A stretch of 64,000 nucleotides of DNA from Bryobacterales bacterium (GTDB taxonomy: Bacteria; Acidobacteriota; Terriglobia; Bryobacterales; Bryobacteraceae): contig JAEUQC010000074.1 of NCBI GenBank assembly GCA_016789905.1, forward strand, positions 1-64,000, read 5' to 3'. Both the position numbers and the translations under genes were made by a program. Positions within the stretch are counted from its first letter, which is position 1; the number at the start of each line of letters is the position of its first letter. Below, piece after piece: positions 8,144 through 17,414 of this stretch. The notes beneath the pieces were generated by a model, which searched no databases, had not been told where the DNA came from, and was given only the letters and a program-made list of their open reading frames with translations.

Positions 8144-9636
8144 TATGGCGCGGAAAGGGCGTGGCGATACCAGGCGGCAAGGAAGCGGGCGGCGGCGTTG
8201 CGGTGCGGCGGGACATAGTCGCGAAAGCGATCATTCGCGCCGAGCGCGGGTTGGAGCGTGGACCAGAACGCGTCCCAATCGAGTTTGGCGTCGCCTGCAA
8301 GGAGGCGATCATTGAGAGCGCGGAGGAAAACATCGTTGACGGCGGTGGCGCCGATACCGCGGGTGGCGATCATCTGCGCGCGGCGACAGCGGGTGACGAC
8401 ATCTTCTACGTTCGCCATACCGCGGCAACTGCCGAGGAAGACGAGGCGGGCATCGCCGGTCAGAAGCCTGCGCGTATGTTCAAAGTGATGATCGTGCCCG
8501 CGATGGACGAGCACAGTGGGCTGGGCTGGCATGGCGCGGGTGACCTCTTCCTGCCGGGCGCGAATGGCGCCGGGGTTGGCGGCGGGCAGTTGGAGGTCCA
8601 CCGGGATATTGGCGTAGATTTCGATGCGGCGACCGGCGGCGCCGCGGCCGGTGAGGTGTACCGTTCCGTGCGTTCGGCGGATGACCCAATTGGGATCGGC
8701 CGTATAGGCGCGGAGAAAGCTTTCGAAGGACTCCAGGCCATCATCGTCGTTGTGAAAGACGTAGCGCTGGAGGCAAAGCCCATTGGGGAAAAGATCGCTG
8801 ATGGAGAGGGAATTCTCGCGGGGCGGACTGGCGCGCTGCGCGCGGAGGAGTTGCCCGAGGGGTGACGCTGGCAAGGCATCGTCCACACCAGGGGGCGAAG
8901 CGGCGAGGATGGAGGCGGCTTTCACGGCTTCGGCGAGAGGGTCGGCGGCTTCGTCGATTCCGGAGAGTGCGCGACGAATAACAGGGGCGGGCGCGGAGAG
9001 GGGAGCGCCGGTATCGGCAAGCAGGGCGAGCGCGCCACGAAGGCGGGCGGGGTCCGCGTTGGCGGACCAATCGAAACGGCGCAGGAGCGCGACGGCGGTT
9101 TCCTGTTCGTCTTCGGTGCGCGCGGCGGCGGCGAGGCGGATGATTTCGGCGGGCGGGAGAGACTGGGCGAACTCGGGGTTCTGGCGAATTTTGAGTAGCA
9201 GCAGATCGGCTTCAGGCGTGGCGGCGGCAAGCTGGGCGGCGGCGCGGATGGCGGGGCCGTAGGGAAGGTCCATGTACTGGCGCGATTCGCGGAGAGCGGC
9301 TTGGGGGTGACGGGCGGCTGTTTTCAGCAGCAGTTGTTTGGAGAGTTCGGGCTGGGGACCAACGGTGTGCCAGGCAATATCGAGAGCGTGGGCGAAGTGG
9401 AGTTCGGGGAGCCAGCGCGCCTGGATAAGTTGGGGAAGGAGAGCGGCGGCCTGTTGGGGCTGTGAGCGAGCGAGGGCAAAGAAGGCGTCGCGGCGGAGAC
9501 GATCGCGAAGCAACGGGTCATGCAACAGGCCGGCCTTTTCAAAAGCCAATTGGGGCGCGGCTTCGATGAGGCGCTGCGCCTGTTCCAGAATGTCCGATTG
9601 GATGGCGACGGCAGGCGCAGGGGGCGGGGTCGGCAT
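8143..9636 (-). CDS. Uncharacterised helical-repeat protein with caspase-like C-terminus
   Basis: A 497-residue protein I do not recognise as a named family. Residues 15-270 are Ala/Leu-rich helices in pairs, like an alpha-solenoid. From about 320 the composition changes to strands: THGTVHLTGRG, RRIEIYANIPV, then PTVLVHRGHDHHFEH (373-387) and DARLVFLGSCRGMANV (395-410). A strand ending in His (His381 or His378) followed by a strand ending G-S-Cys404 is the layout of the His/Cys dyad in caspase-like (clan CD) peptidases, although the 23-residue gap is short. No signal peptide, so cytoplasmic. The start lies 32 nt from the divergent PPK2 gene. It is coupled to the downstream AhpD-like gene. Peptidase activity is an inference. 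Confidence 0.55.
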   Translation of the reverse strand: MPTPPPAPAVAIQSDILEQAQRLIEAAPQLAFEKAGLLHDPLLRDRLRRDAFFALARSQPQQAAALLPQLIQARWLPELHFAHALDIAWHTVGPQPELSKQLLLKTAARHPQAALRESRQYMDLPYGPAIRAAAQLAAATPEADLLLLKIRQNPEFAQSLPPAEIIRLAAAARTEDEQETAVALLRRFDWSANADPARLRGALALLADTGAPLSAPAPVIRRALSGIDEAADPLAEAVKAASILAASPPGVDDALPASPLGQLLRAQRASPPRENSLSISDLFPNGLCLQRYVFHNDDDGLESFESFLRAYTADPNWVIRRTHGTVHLTGRGAAGRRIEIYANIPVDLQLPAANPGAIRARQEEVTRAMPAQPTVLVHRGHDHHFEHTRRLLTGDARLVFLGSCRGMANVEDVVTRCRRAQMIATRGIGATAVNDVFLRALNDRLLAGDAKLDWDAFWSTLQPALGANDRFRDYVPPHRNAAARFLAAWYRHALSAP

Positions 9637-9668
9637 TCCCCTTTATTGTGTGATACCTTTCGGTCGTC

Positions 9669-10568
9669 ATGTTGAATAAGAAAACGCTCGAAAAGTTTCG
9701 CGTGGCTCCCGGGAAGAAATTCCGGCTGAAGGATATCGATCCGAACTGGCGAGGCGATGGGGCGACGAAGAACCTATCGAACGCCGAACTGAAGATTTCG
9801 GCGCAAAAAGAGCTGGAAGAGAACCTGCAGGAACTGGCGGAGCAACAGGCGAAGCTGTACGCGCACGACCGGTGGAGCGTGCTGATTGTGCTGCAGGCGA
9901 TGGACGCGGCGGGCAAGGACGGAATGGTGAAACACGTCACTAGCGGACTGAATCCGCAGGGGTGCGACGTGTACAGCTTCAAAGCGCCATCGGCGGAGGA
10001 ACTGGACCATTCGTATTTGTGGCGCATTATGCGGGTGAGCCCGGCGCGCGGAAAGATCACGATTTTCAACCGTTCGCATTACGAGGAAGTGCTGGTGGTG
10101 AAGGTTCACCCGGAGTATCTGAAACGGCAGAAGCTGCCGGAACCGCTGATTACGAAGAAGATCTGGGAAGAGCGCTACGAGGACATCAACAACTTCGAGC
10201 GGCACCTGGCGCGGAACGGCACGGTGATCCTGAAGTTCTTTTTACACGTATCGAAGGAAGAACAGAAGAAACGATTCCTGGAGCGGCTGGAGGACCCGGA
10301 GAAGCACTGGAAGTTTTCCGCGCAGGACTTGAACGAACGGCAGTATTGGAGCGACTACATGCGCGCCTACGAAGAAGCGCTGGCGGCGACCAGCACCAAG
10401 TGGGCGCCGTGGTATGTGATTCCGGCGGACAACAAGGCCATGGCGCGGGTGCTGGTATCGAACATTTTGGCGCGGGCGATTGATGACTTGAAGCTGAAAT
10501 TCCCGGTGGTGACGGGGGAAGAGAAACTGGCGCTGGAGGAAGCGCACAAGCGGCTGCAGGCGGAGTAG
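9669..10568 (+). CDS. ppk2: Polyphosphate kinase 2 family protein
   Basis: A 299-residue PPK2-family phosphotransferase. The Walker A-like loop AMDAAGKDG is at residues 77-85, the FNRSHYEEVLVVKVH block with the Walker B and lid residues is at 133-147, and the family tail includes KHWKFSAQDLNER and WAPWYVIPADNK. The enzyme transfers phosphate between polyphosphate and nucleotides. Single-domain members of this length usually phosphorylate ADP/GDP or AMP from polyphosphate; which one cannot be read from sequence alone. The ATG is preceded by TACCTT nine bases upstream and has no clear Shine-Dalgarno. It is convergent with acetate kinase with stops directly adjacent (TAG-CTA), which places two ATP-regenerating enzymes side by side. 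Confidence 0.93.
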   Translation: MLNKKTLEKFRVAPGKKFRLKDIDPNWRGDGATKNLSNAELKISAQKELEENLQELAEQQAKLYAHDRWSVLIVLQAMDAAGKDGMVKHVTSGLNPQGCDVYSFKAPSAEELDHSYLWRIMRVSPARGKITIFNRSHYEEVLVVKVHPEYLKRQKLPEPLITKKIWEERYEDINNFERHLARNGTVILKFFLHVSKEEQKKRFLERLEDPEKHWKFSAQDLNERQYWSDYMRAYEEALAATSTKWAPWYVIPADNKAMARVLVSNILARAIDDLKLKFPVVTGEEKLALEEAHKRLQAE

Positions 10569-11777
10569 CTAATCCGGCTGCGGCAGGCCGAGGAGACAGC
10601 GAAGGGTGTCGCGGGCGATAAGGAGTTCTTCGTTGGTGGGGATGACCCAGACGTCGACGGCGGAATCGGCTTGGCTGATGCGGGATTCTTTGGCGATGGC
10701 GAGATCGTTGGCGGCCGAGTCGATGCGGACGCCGAGGCCCTCCATATTGGCGCAGATCTGGGCGCGGATGGGAGCGGCGTTTTCCCCGATGCCGCCGGTG
10801 AAGACAATGGCATCGGCACCGTTGAGCGTGGCCATGTAGGAGCCGATGTATTTCTTGACGCGGTAGCAGAAAACATCGATGGCCATGGCGGCGCGGGTGT
10901 CGCCTTTGGCCCGGAATTCAAGGAGCAACCGCATGTCGGCGGAGAGGCCGGAGAGTCCATAGAGGCCGCTCTTTTTTGTGAGCAGGGCTTCCATTTCCGA
11001 CGGGCCTTCCCCGGTCATGGCCATCATGTGGAGGATGAGCGAAGGGTCAATGTCGCCGCAGCGAGTGCCCATGACGAGACCTTCGAGAGGGGTGAAGCCC
11101 ATGGAGGTATCGATGGAGTGGCCGCGGTTGACGGCGCACATGGAGGAGCCATTGCCCAAGTGGCAACTGATGACTTTGAACTTATCTTTCGGCAGGCCGT
11201 GCAACTGGGCATAGCGCCAAGAGATGTAGCGGTGGGAGACGCCGTGGAAGCCGTAACGGCGGTACTGTTCCTGCGCGTAATAGCTGTAGGGGATGCCGTA
11301 GAGGTAGGCTTCCTGCGGGAGCGTTTGATGGAAAGCCGTATCGAACACGGCGACGTGGCGGGCGTCGGGAAGCAGGGCGCGGGAGGTGCGGAAGCCGCGC
11401 ACGTTGTGGGGATTGTGGAGGGGAGCGAGGTCGTAGAGGTCTTCGATTTTTTCGACGACATCGTCGGTGAATTCAACGGGTTCCTGGAACGATTCGCCGC
11501 CGTGGACGACGCGGTGGCCAACGGCATCGATGGGGCCATAGGCGGAGACGGCTTCGATGATGGCTTTGAGGGCTTCGTCGCGATCGGCGACGGGGCGCGT
11601 GGCGCGGGTGCGGCGGCCGGCGGCGGTAACGGAAACGATCGCATCACGGGTGCCAATGCGGTCCACGACGGCCTTTGCCAGGACACGGTCGGTGGAATCG
11701 GCGATCTGCTCTGGACTGGTCTCAAAGACCTGACTTTTAATGGAAGAGCTGCCACAATTCAAAACGAGAATCTTCAT
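10569..11777 (-). CDS. ackA: Acetate kinase
   Basis: A 402-residue acetate kinase of normal length. It has the N-terminal phosphate loop ILVLNCGSSSIKSQ, the HRVVHGGESF block, the GFHGVSHRYISW segment, the HLGNGSSMCAV substrate/nucleotide site and the FTGGIGENAAPIR adenosine-binding motif. It makes ATP from acetyl phosphate (or the reverse) in the cytoplasm; no phosphotransacetylase gene is adjacent. The canonical start is certain from the motif at residue 1-12. It shares two bases with the start codon of the divergent sialidase, so its promoter must lie inside the sialidase coding region; TACACT at 11794-11789 (minus strand), eleven bases upstream of the ATG, is the candidate -10. Confidence 0.97.
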   Translation of the reverse strand: MKILVLNCGSSSIKSQVFETSPEQIADSTDRVLAKAVVDRIGTRDAIVSVTAAGRRTRATRPVADRDEALKAIIEAVSAYGPIDAVGHRVVHGGESFQEPVEFTDDVVEKIEDLYDLAPLHNPHNVRGFRTSRALLPDARHVAVFDTAFHQTLPQEAYLYGIPYSYYAQEQYRRYGFHGVSHRYISWRYAQLHGLPKDKFKVISCHLGNGSSMCAVNRGHSIDTSMGFTPLEGLVMGTRCGDIDPSLILHMMAMTGEGPSEMEALLTKKSGLYGLSGLSADMRLLLEFRAKGDTRAAMAIDVFCYRVKKYIGSYMATLNGADAIVFTGGIGENAAPIRAQICANMEGLGVRIDSAANDLAIAKESRISQADSAVDVWVIPTNEELLIARDTLRCLLGLPQPD

Positions 11778-12891
11778 GACTCAATTCCAGTGTACGCTTC
11801 CATTGCTGCTGCTGATCCCGTTGGCGGCGGCCGAACCGGCGATGCAGGACCTGTTTACGGCGGGAGAAAACGGGTACATGACGTATCGGATTCCGGGGCT
11901 GCTGGCGCAGGGGAACACCGTGCTGGCGTATGCCGAGGCGCGGCGGGACGGGTTCGGGGACTGGGCCGATATTGATGTAGTGCTGCGGCGTTCCGCGGAT
12001 GGCGGACGGACGTGGGAACCGATGCGCGTACTAGCAGACGCGGGTAAAGACACGGTGAACAATCCGGTGGCGATTCCGGGGAAAAAGGCCGGGGAGATCC
12101 ATTTTCTGTACTGCGTGAATTATGCCAAGGCGTTCCACATGCGCAGTGAGGACGGCGGACGGACGTTTTCCGCGCCACGGGAGATAACGGCGGCGTTCGA
12201 ACCGCTGCGCAAACAGTACGACTGGAACGTGATCGCCACCGGGCCGGGGCATGGCATCCGGATGCGGAACGGGCGGATGCTGATTGCCGTTTGGCTATCA
12301 ACGGGCGGCAAGCGGCACCGGCCGTCGCGCGTGAGCACGCTATTCAGCGATGACAACGGCGCCACGTGGCGAACCGGAGAACTGGTGCCGGACACGCTGC
12401 CAAACCCGAGCGAAACCTACGCCATTGAGCGGCGGGATGGGAGTGTGCTGTTGAACATTCGCAATGAAGCAACAGAGCACCGGCGCGCGATCAGCGTTAG
12501 CAAAGATGGGGCGACGGGATGGAGCAGGCCGGAATTTCATTCGCAACTGGTGGAGCCGGTGTGCATGGCGTCGCTGATCAGGCATCCGAAGGGCGGGCTG
12601 GTGTTTTCGAACCCGGACAACCTGGAGGCGACGTATGTGGACGCTTCGAAAACAGTCAATCGCGACCGGAAGAACTTGACGGTGCAATGGTCCGGCGACG
12701 AGGGAAAGACGTGGACCGCGAAGAAAGTATTGGAGCCTGGGCTGAGCGGATACTCCGATTTGGCGGCGACGAAAGACGGGACAATTCTGTGCCTTTACGA
12801 GCGCGGCGGCCTGGACAAGAACATATTCCGGACGGGGCGATTGACGGTGGCGCGGTTTACGCTGGACTGGCTGCGGGCGACGATGCGCTGA
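11776..12891 (+). CDS. Secreted sialidase (BNR/Asp-box, GH33-like)
   Basis: A 371-residue six-bladed propeller protein. A Sec signal peptide ([15 protein letters not shown]) precedes the YRIPGL motif, which carries the first Arg of the sialidase triad. Four Asp-boxes are visible: [24 protein letters not shown] and SGDEGKTW. The later Arg residues in [13 protein letters not shown] complete the pattern, and a Tyr/Glu pair near YSDL and LYERG fits. It releases sialic acid or a related terminal sugar outside the cytoplasm. I start it at 11776 because that gives the signal peptide; an upstream frame from 11740 would bury it. The 3' end overlaps the convergent pseudouridine synthase gene by 97 nt. 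Confidence 0.88.
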   Translation: MTQFQCTLPLLLLIPLAAAEPAMQDLFTAGENGYMTYRIPGLLAQGNTVLAYAEARRDGFGDWADIDVVLRRSADGGRTWEPMRVLADAGKDTVNNPVAIPGKKAGEIHFLYCVNYAKAFHMRSEDGGRTFSAPREITAAFEPLRKQYDWNVIATGPGHGIRMRNGRMLIAVWLSTGGKRHRPSRVSTLFSDDNGATWRTGELVPDTLPNPSETYAIERRDGSVLLNIRNEATEHRRAISVSKDGATGWSRPEFHSQLVEPVCMASLIRHPKGGLVFSNPDNLEATYVDASKTVNRDRKNLTVQWSGDEGKTWTAKKVLEPGLSGYSDLAATKDGTILCLYERGGLDKNIFRTGRLTVARFTLDWLRATMR

Positions 12892-13448
12892 AGCTCAGCG
12901 AGTTCGGCGGGGCGCAGGCGGCGGCAGTCGCCGGGAGACATGCCGGCGAGCGTCAGATTCTCCATGGACCAACGGATGAGGCGGAGCGTGGGGAGGCCGA
13001 CGGCGGCGGTCATGCGGCGGACCTGCCGGTTGCGGCCTTCGGTGAGGGTGAGTTCGAGCCAGGCGGTGGGAATGGAAAGGCGCTGGCGAACGGGGGGAAC
13101 GCGGGGCGGCACGGCGGGTTCCGGGATGACGCGGACTTCGGCGGGGCGGGTTCGATCGCCTTGGATTAACACGCCGGCGCGGAGGGCGGCGAGGGCCGCG
13201 TCATCGGGTGTGCCCTCCACCTGAACCCAATATGTGCGGCGGTGGGCGAATTCCGGCTGCAGGAGGCGAAACTTCATGGCGCCATCGTCAGTGAGGAGCA
13301 GCAGGCCTTCGCTATCGGCATCAAGGCGCCCGGCGGGGTAGATGCCGGGGACGGAGACATAATCGGCGAGCGTGGGCCGGGGCGGGACCGTACGGTCCGT
13401 GAACTGCGTCAGCACGCCGTAGGGCTTATAGAGAAGGTGGTATCGCAC
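12795..13448 (-). CDS. rRNA/tRNA pseudouridine synthase, RsuA/RluE type
   Basis: A 217-residue pseudouridine synthase of the RsuA superfamily without an S4 domain, most like RluE (23S rRNA). It starts [16 protein letters not shown], has the catalytic motif [17 protein letters not shown] with Asp43 as nucleophile, and keeps the [12 protein letters not shown] and [14 protein letters not shown] blocks. The expected end of the fold is around [12 protein letters not shown]; about 30 further residues ([13 protein letters not shown] onward) look like read-through into the antisense of the sialidase gene, so the original stop seems to have been lost. The start is GTG at 13448. It is separated by a hairpin from the LysM gene upstream. 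Exact target base not determined. Confidence 0.88.
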   Translation of the reverse strand: MRYHLLYKPYGVLTQFTDRTVPPRPTLADYVSVPGIYPAGRLDADSEGLLLLTDDGAMKFRLLQPEFAHRRTYWVQVEGTPDDAALAALRAGVLIQGDRTRPAEVRVIPEPAVPPRVPPVRQRLSIPTAWLELTLTEGRNRQVRRMTAAVGLPTLRLIRWSMENLTLAGMSPGDCRRLRPAELAELQRIVARSQSSVNRATVNRPVRNMFLSRPPRS

Positions 13449-13454
13449 AAAAGG

Positions 13455-13489
13455 AAAGAGGGCGGCAGGCTCGCGCCGCCGCCCTCTTT
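13455..13489 (-). terminator. Rho-independent terminator after LysM gene
   Basis: A perfect 12-bp stem AAAGAGGGCGGC (13455-13466) / GCCGCCCTCTTT (13478-13489) with an 11-nt loop. On the minus strand it is followed by CCTTTTGTG. It lies 15 nt past the stop of the LysM gene and directly before the pseudouridine synthase start. Confidence 0.75.
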
Positions 13490-13503
13490 TCAGACTACAG
13501 GAA

Positions 13504-13905
13504 TTACTTGTTCGGGATGACCAGAACGTCGCCGGGGTGGATGACGGACTTATCGTCCTTCAACTTGCCGGGGTTGGCGGCGATGATTTCGGGGTAGCGG
13601 GTGCCATTGCCAAGATGATCGGCGGCGATCTTCCACAGCGAGTCGCCGGCGACGACGGTGTAATGCTTCACTTCGACGGGGGCGGGCAGGCTGGAATCGA
13701 TGTTGATGTCCAGGGTGAGATCGGCGTGAACGGGGTCGACGGCCTTGGCCTCGTTCCAGACGGTGTTCTTCACGTCCTCATTGGGCGCGTCCGCTTTGAT
13801 GAGCAGTTTTTCGTTTTCGATGTGCACATTGTGCAGCTTGCAATTCTTTGCTTTTGCCAGATCAATCACACTCTGGTACTTGGCTTTTACGACTTCGAGT
13901 TCCAT
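13504..13905 (-). CDS. BON-like plus LysM domain protein (Kbp/YgaU-like)
   Basis: A 133-residue protein. The first 75 residues form a BON-like alpha/beta module ([19 protein letters not shown], then DLTLDINID). The C-terminal 50 residues are a LysM domain ([20 protein letters not shown], followed by [25 protein letters not shown]). This order and length match the E. coli potassium-binding protein Kbp (YgaU). No signal peptide, so the LysM domain may act in the cytoplasm as in Kbp. I use the ATG at 13905 because AGGAG lies nine bases upstream; a longer frame from 13947 would include that site. A strong terminator follows. Confidence 0.82.
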   Translation of the reverse strand: MELEVVKAKYQSVIDLAKAKNCKLHNVHIENEKLLIKADAPNEDVKNTVWNEAKAVDPVHADLTLDINIDSSLPAPVEVKHYTVVAGDSLWKIAADHLGNGTRYPEIIAANPGKLKDDKSVIHPGDVLVIPNK

Positions 13906-14096
13906 GCTACGTTTCTCCTCGCTAGTTCGCGGGACGATTGATCCCACGACTAGGTAGAGTCTCTCAACTGGCGTTCTGTTGCAAGCGGAACGAAAAAATA
14001 GTCCATGACACCGTTTGTGTGAAACAGCTAAATTAGTAGCGGCATCTGATCCGAAGACTCTCTGATTCGAGAGAAGCGGACAAAAGGACTAGCACA

Positions 14097-14657
14097 ATGA
14101 ACCTTCTAGAAATGTTGATGAGCGCGGGCGGCACTGCGGCCGTCGGCCAGTTGGGCAGCCGATTCGGGCTGGATGAGAACCAGACGATGGCCGCGCTGCA
14201 GCACCTGGTGCCGGCGCTGGGGAACGGGCTGCAGCGAAATGTATCGTCGGAGGGCGGGCTGGAGAGTTTATTGGGCGCGCTGGCGGGCGGCGGGCATAGC
14301 CAGTTTCTGGACAACCCGGACATGCTGAACAGCGGAGACGCGACGATGACGGGCAACGGCATTCTGGGCCACCTGCTGGGCAGCAAAGAAGCGAGCCGGG
14401 AAGTGGCGGCCAATGCGAGCGCGCACACGGGAATTGGCGCTGATGTTTTAAAACAGATGCTGCCGCTGGTGGCGACGATGGTGATGGGCGGGCTGAGCAA
14501 GCAATCGAGCCAGGCGGGGTTCCTGGGCGGGCAGGACACGCCGGCGCAGCCGGAAGGGCTGCTGGGCATGTTGACACCGCTGCTGGATTCGAACCGTGAT
14601 GGCTCGGTGGCCGACGATGTGCTCGGCATGATCGGGCGCTACATGCGCAACCGGTAG
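14097..14657 (+). CDS. DUF937 domain protein with EF-hand-like tail
   Basis: A 186-residue Gly/Ala/Leu-rich helical protein of the DUF937 (YidB-like) family: LMSAGGTAAVGQLGSRFGL, then LQHLVPALGNGLQ, and a later LLPLVATMVMGGL-type repeat (LPLVATMVMGGLSKQ). The C-terminus carries LDSNRDGSVADDVLGMIG, a DxNxDGxxxDD calcium-loop-like segment that recurs in these proteins. No signal peptide or clear membrane span. Function of the family is unknown. The start has AAAGGAC about seven bases upstream. It is followed after six bases by the M48 protease gene, so the two are likely co-transcribed. Confidence 0.8.
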   Translation: MNLLEMLMSAGGTAAVGQLGSRFGLDENQTMAALQHLVPALGNGLQRNVSSEGGLESLLGALAGGGHSQFLDNPDMLNSGDATMTGNGILGHLLGSKEASREVAANASAHTGIGADVLKQMLPLVATMVMGGLSKQSSQAGFLGGQDTPAQPEGLLGMLTPLLDSNRDGSVADDVLGMIGRYMRNR

Positions 14658-14663
14658 GGAACT

Positions 14664-15491
14664 ATGGGTCCGATGGGCGGAGGCAACGGACGGCGCGGGA
14701 GCGGCATTAAGCTGCTCCCGGTGCTTCTTTTCGCTTTGTACGGGCTGTATTATTACGTTTCCAACCGGGAGACGGTGCCGCTGACGGGGCGGAAGCAACT
14801 TGTGGACATCAGCCGGGACCAGGAATCGGCGCTGGGCCTGCAATCCTACCGGCAGATACTGCGGCAGGAACGGGTGATCACGACGGGCCAGAATGCACAG
14901 ACGATCAAGGAGATTGGCCGGCGCATTAGCGCTGTGGCCGAAGACCCTGGGTTCCAGTGGGACTACAACCTGATTGACTCCGACCAAGTGAACGCATTCT
15001 GCCTGCCGGGCGGGAAAGTGGCCGTTTATTCGGGCATACTACCGGTGGCGAAGAATGCCGACGGGCTGGCAGTGATCATGGGCCACGAGATTGCGCACGC
15101 CATTGCACGGCACGGCGCGGAACGGATGGCGCATCAGAAACTGGTCCAGATTGGAGCGATGGCGGCCGGAGTGGCTGTTAGCGATATGGACCCCGGGCAG
15201 CAGCGGGCGGTGATGGGGGCGCTGGGCGTGGGCGCGCAGTTTGGACTGCTGCTGCCATTTTCGCGGGAACATGAATCGGAAGCCGACTACATGGGTCTGA
15301 TCTATGTGGCGCGGGCCTGTTTTGACCCGACGGAGGCGCCGAAGCTGTGGGAGCGAATGGGCCAGGCATCGGGAGGGCGAGGGCCGGCGCAGTTCATGTC
15401 GACGCACCCGAGCCACGAGACGCGCATACGGCAGTTCCAGGAGTGGATGCCGGAGGCGTTGCAGATTCGCAAAGAGAAGTGTGGAGGATAA
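14664..15491 (+). CDS. M48-family zinc metalloprotease
   Basis: A 275-residue peptidase with one N-terminal transmembrane anchor (about residues 15-33, KLLPVLLFALYGLYYYVS) and the catalytic domain beyond it. The zinc site is HEIAH (141-145) with Glu204 in REHESEAD (201-208) as third ligand, as in BepA/LoiP-type enzymes. The CLPGGKVAVYSGIL block before the zinc site and the STHPSHETRI motif near the end are both family features. It probably cleaves misfolded envelope proteins in the periplasm. It sits in a run of three same-strand genes (DUF937, protease, small secreted protein). Confidence 0.92.
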   Translation: MGPMGGGNGRRGSGIKLLPVLLFALYGLYYYVSNRETVPLTGRKQLVDISRDQESALGLQSYRQILRQERVITTGQNAQTIKEIGRRISAVAEDPGFQWDYNLIDSDQVNAFCLPGGKVAVYSGILPVAKNADGLAVIMGHEIAHAIARHGAERMAHQKLVQIGAMAAGVAVSDMDPGQQRAVMGALGVGAQFGLLLPFSREHESEADYMGLIYVARACFDPTEAPKLWERMGQASGGRGPAQFMSTHPSHETRIRQFQEWMPEALQIRKEKCGG

Positions 15492-15498
15492 TATCCGC

Positions 15499-15762
15499 AT
15501 GCGATGGATTCTGGTGTTTACGTGCCTGGGAATGCAGGCCGCGCCGGCCGGCGCGGAAAAGTTCATTCAGCAGTTCGACAAACTGCGGCCGAAGCGGGCC
15601 GTGCGGGTGGAGGCGGCGCCGGAGCCGCGCGCGTGTTCGGTTGGGCTGAAAGAGATGGCCGTGAAGGACGCGGAGAAGTTTACGGCGCAGCGGGTGCCCG
15701 TCAAAGAAACGGTACCGATGCCGAAAGCGACGCTGCCCGCGCCGCCTTGCGAATCGCGCTAA
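15499..15762 (+). CDS. Small secreted protein of unknown function
   Basis: An 87-residue protein beginning MRWILVFTCLGMQAAPAGA, a clear Sec signal peptide, followed by a basic region (KLRPKRAVRVEAAPEPR), a single Cys in RACSVGLKEM, and a Pro-rich tail ending PAPPCESR. Two Cys remain after cleavage and might form a disulfide. The start is the ATG at 15499, seven bases after the protease stop; a longer frame that begins inside the protease gene is not credible. I recognise no domain. It probably works in the envelope with the upstream protease. Its stop shares the tetranucleotide CTAA with the stop of the convergent gene. Confidence 0.65.
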   Translation: MRWILVFTCLGMQAAPAGAEKFIQQFDKLRPKRAVRVEAAPEPRACSVGLKEMAVKDAEKFTAQRVPVKETVPMPKATLPAPPCESR

Positions 15763-16343
15763 CGCAGATCGCCGGGCAGCCATTTGCCGGCGCCGGGTTC
15801 GACCGGTTCGGCGAGGCGGGAGAACACTTCATCGAGTGAGCGCGCTTCGCGCACGAGGGAGCGGTGTTGCGGGCGCAGCAGGCCTGCTGTGACGATGCCA
15901 TCGAGGAAGGTGAACAACGCATCGTAGAAACCGTTTACGTTCCAGAGCACGAGGGGTTTGGCGTGAAGTCCGAGTTGCGCCCACGTGGCGATTTCAAACG
16001 TTTCGTCCAAGGTACCGAAGCCGCCAGGGAGGGAGACGAAGCCATCGGCGAGATCGGCCATGAGCGCCTTGCGCTGGTGCATGGAATCCACCATGCGCAG
16101 GTCCTTGAGCTCCAGATAGGCCGCTTCTTTTTCAACGAGGAGACGCGGGACGACGCCGGTGACTTCGCCGCCATTGGCGAGGACGGCATCGGCAAGCAGG
16201 CCCATGAGACCCAGATGGCTGCCACCATAGACGAGCCGATGGCGGCGGCGGCCGAGTTCGGCGCCAAGCGCGAGGGCTGCCTGGCGGAAGGCGAGATCGA
16301 AACCCGGGTTGGACCCGCAGTACACGCAAATGCTTTGCCCCAT
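15759..16343 (-). CDS. LOG-family nucleotide phosphoribohydrolase
   Basis: A 194-residue protein of the TIGR00730/LOG group ('lysine decarboxylase-like'). It has the N-terminal ICVYCGSNPG, the LVYGGSHLGLMG phosphate loop, MHQRKALM with Arg91-Lys92, and the signature LPGGFGTLDE (105-114), which holds the active-site Glu. These enzymes hydrolyse AMP or cytokinin riboside 5'-monophosphate to the base and ribose 5-phosphate in the cytoplasm. The start is fixed by TACACT seven bases upstream. It is divergent from the hydrolase gene at 16368 with only 24 nt between start codons. Confidence 0.92.
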   Translation of the reverse strand: MGQSICVYCGSNPGFDLAFRQAALALGAELGRRRHRLVYGGSHLGLMGLLADAVLANGGEVTGVVPRLLVEKEAAYLELKDLRMVDSMHQRKALMADLADGFVSLPGGFGTLDETFEIATWAQLGLHAKPLVLWNVNGFYDALFTFLDGIVTAGLLRPQHRSLVREARSLDEVFSRLAEPVEPGAGKWLPGDLR

Positions 16344-16350
16344 TTCTTGC

Positions 16351-16360
16351 AGTGTATCCT
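16351..16360. promoter_or_regulatory. Overlapping divergent -10 boxes (leaderless pair)
   Basis: Plus strand TATCCT (16355-16360) lies 7 nt before the ATG at 16368. Minus strand TACACT (16356-16351) lies 7 nt before the ATG at 16343. The two hexamers share bases 16355-16356. Neither gene has a Shine-Dalgarno sequence. The layout repeats that at 4284-4290. Confidence 0.5.
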
Positions 16361-16367
16361 GGGCACA

Positions 16368-17410
<1,043 letters not shown>

Positions 17411-17414
<4 letters not shown>

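Noticed and set aside
10671..11975. Long plus-strand open frame opposite acetate kinase (about 434 codons)
   Set aside because: It is antisense to a clear ackA gene, has low-complexity Gly/Asp/Val composition and no domain. Such shadows are expected in GC-rich coding sequence.
15864..16367. Upstream extension of the TIM-barrel hydrolase frame across the LOG gene
   Set aside because: The extension is antisense to a clear LOG-family gene. The Tat-like leader and the -10 box place the start at 16368.
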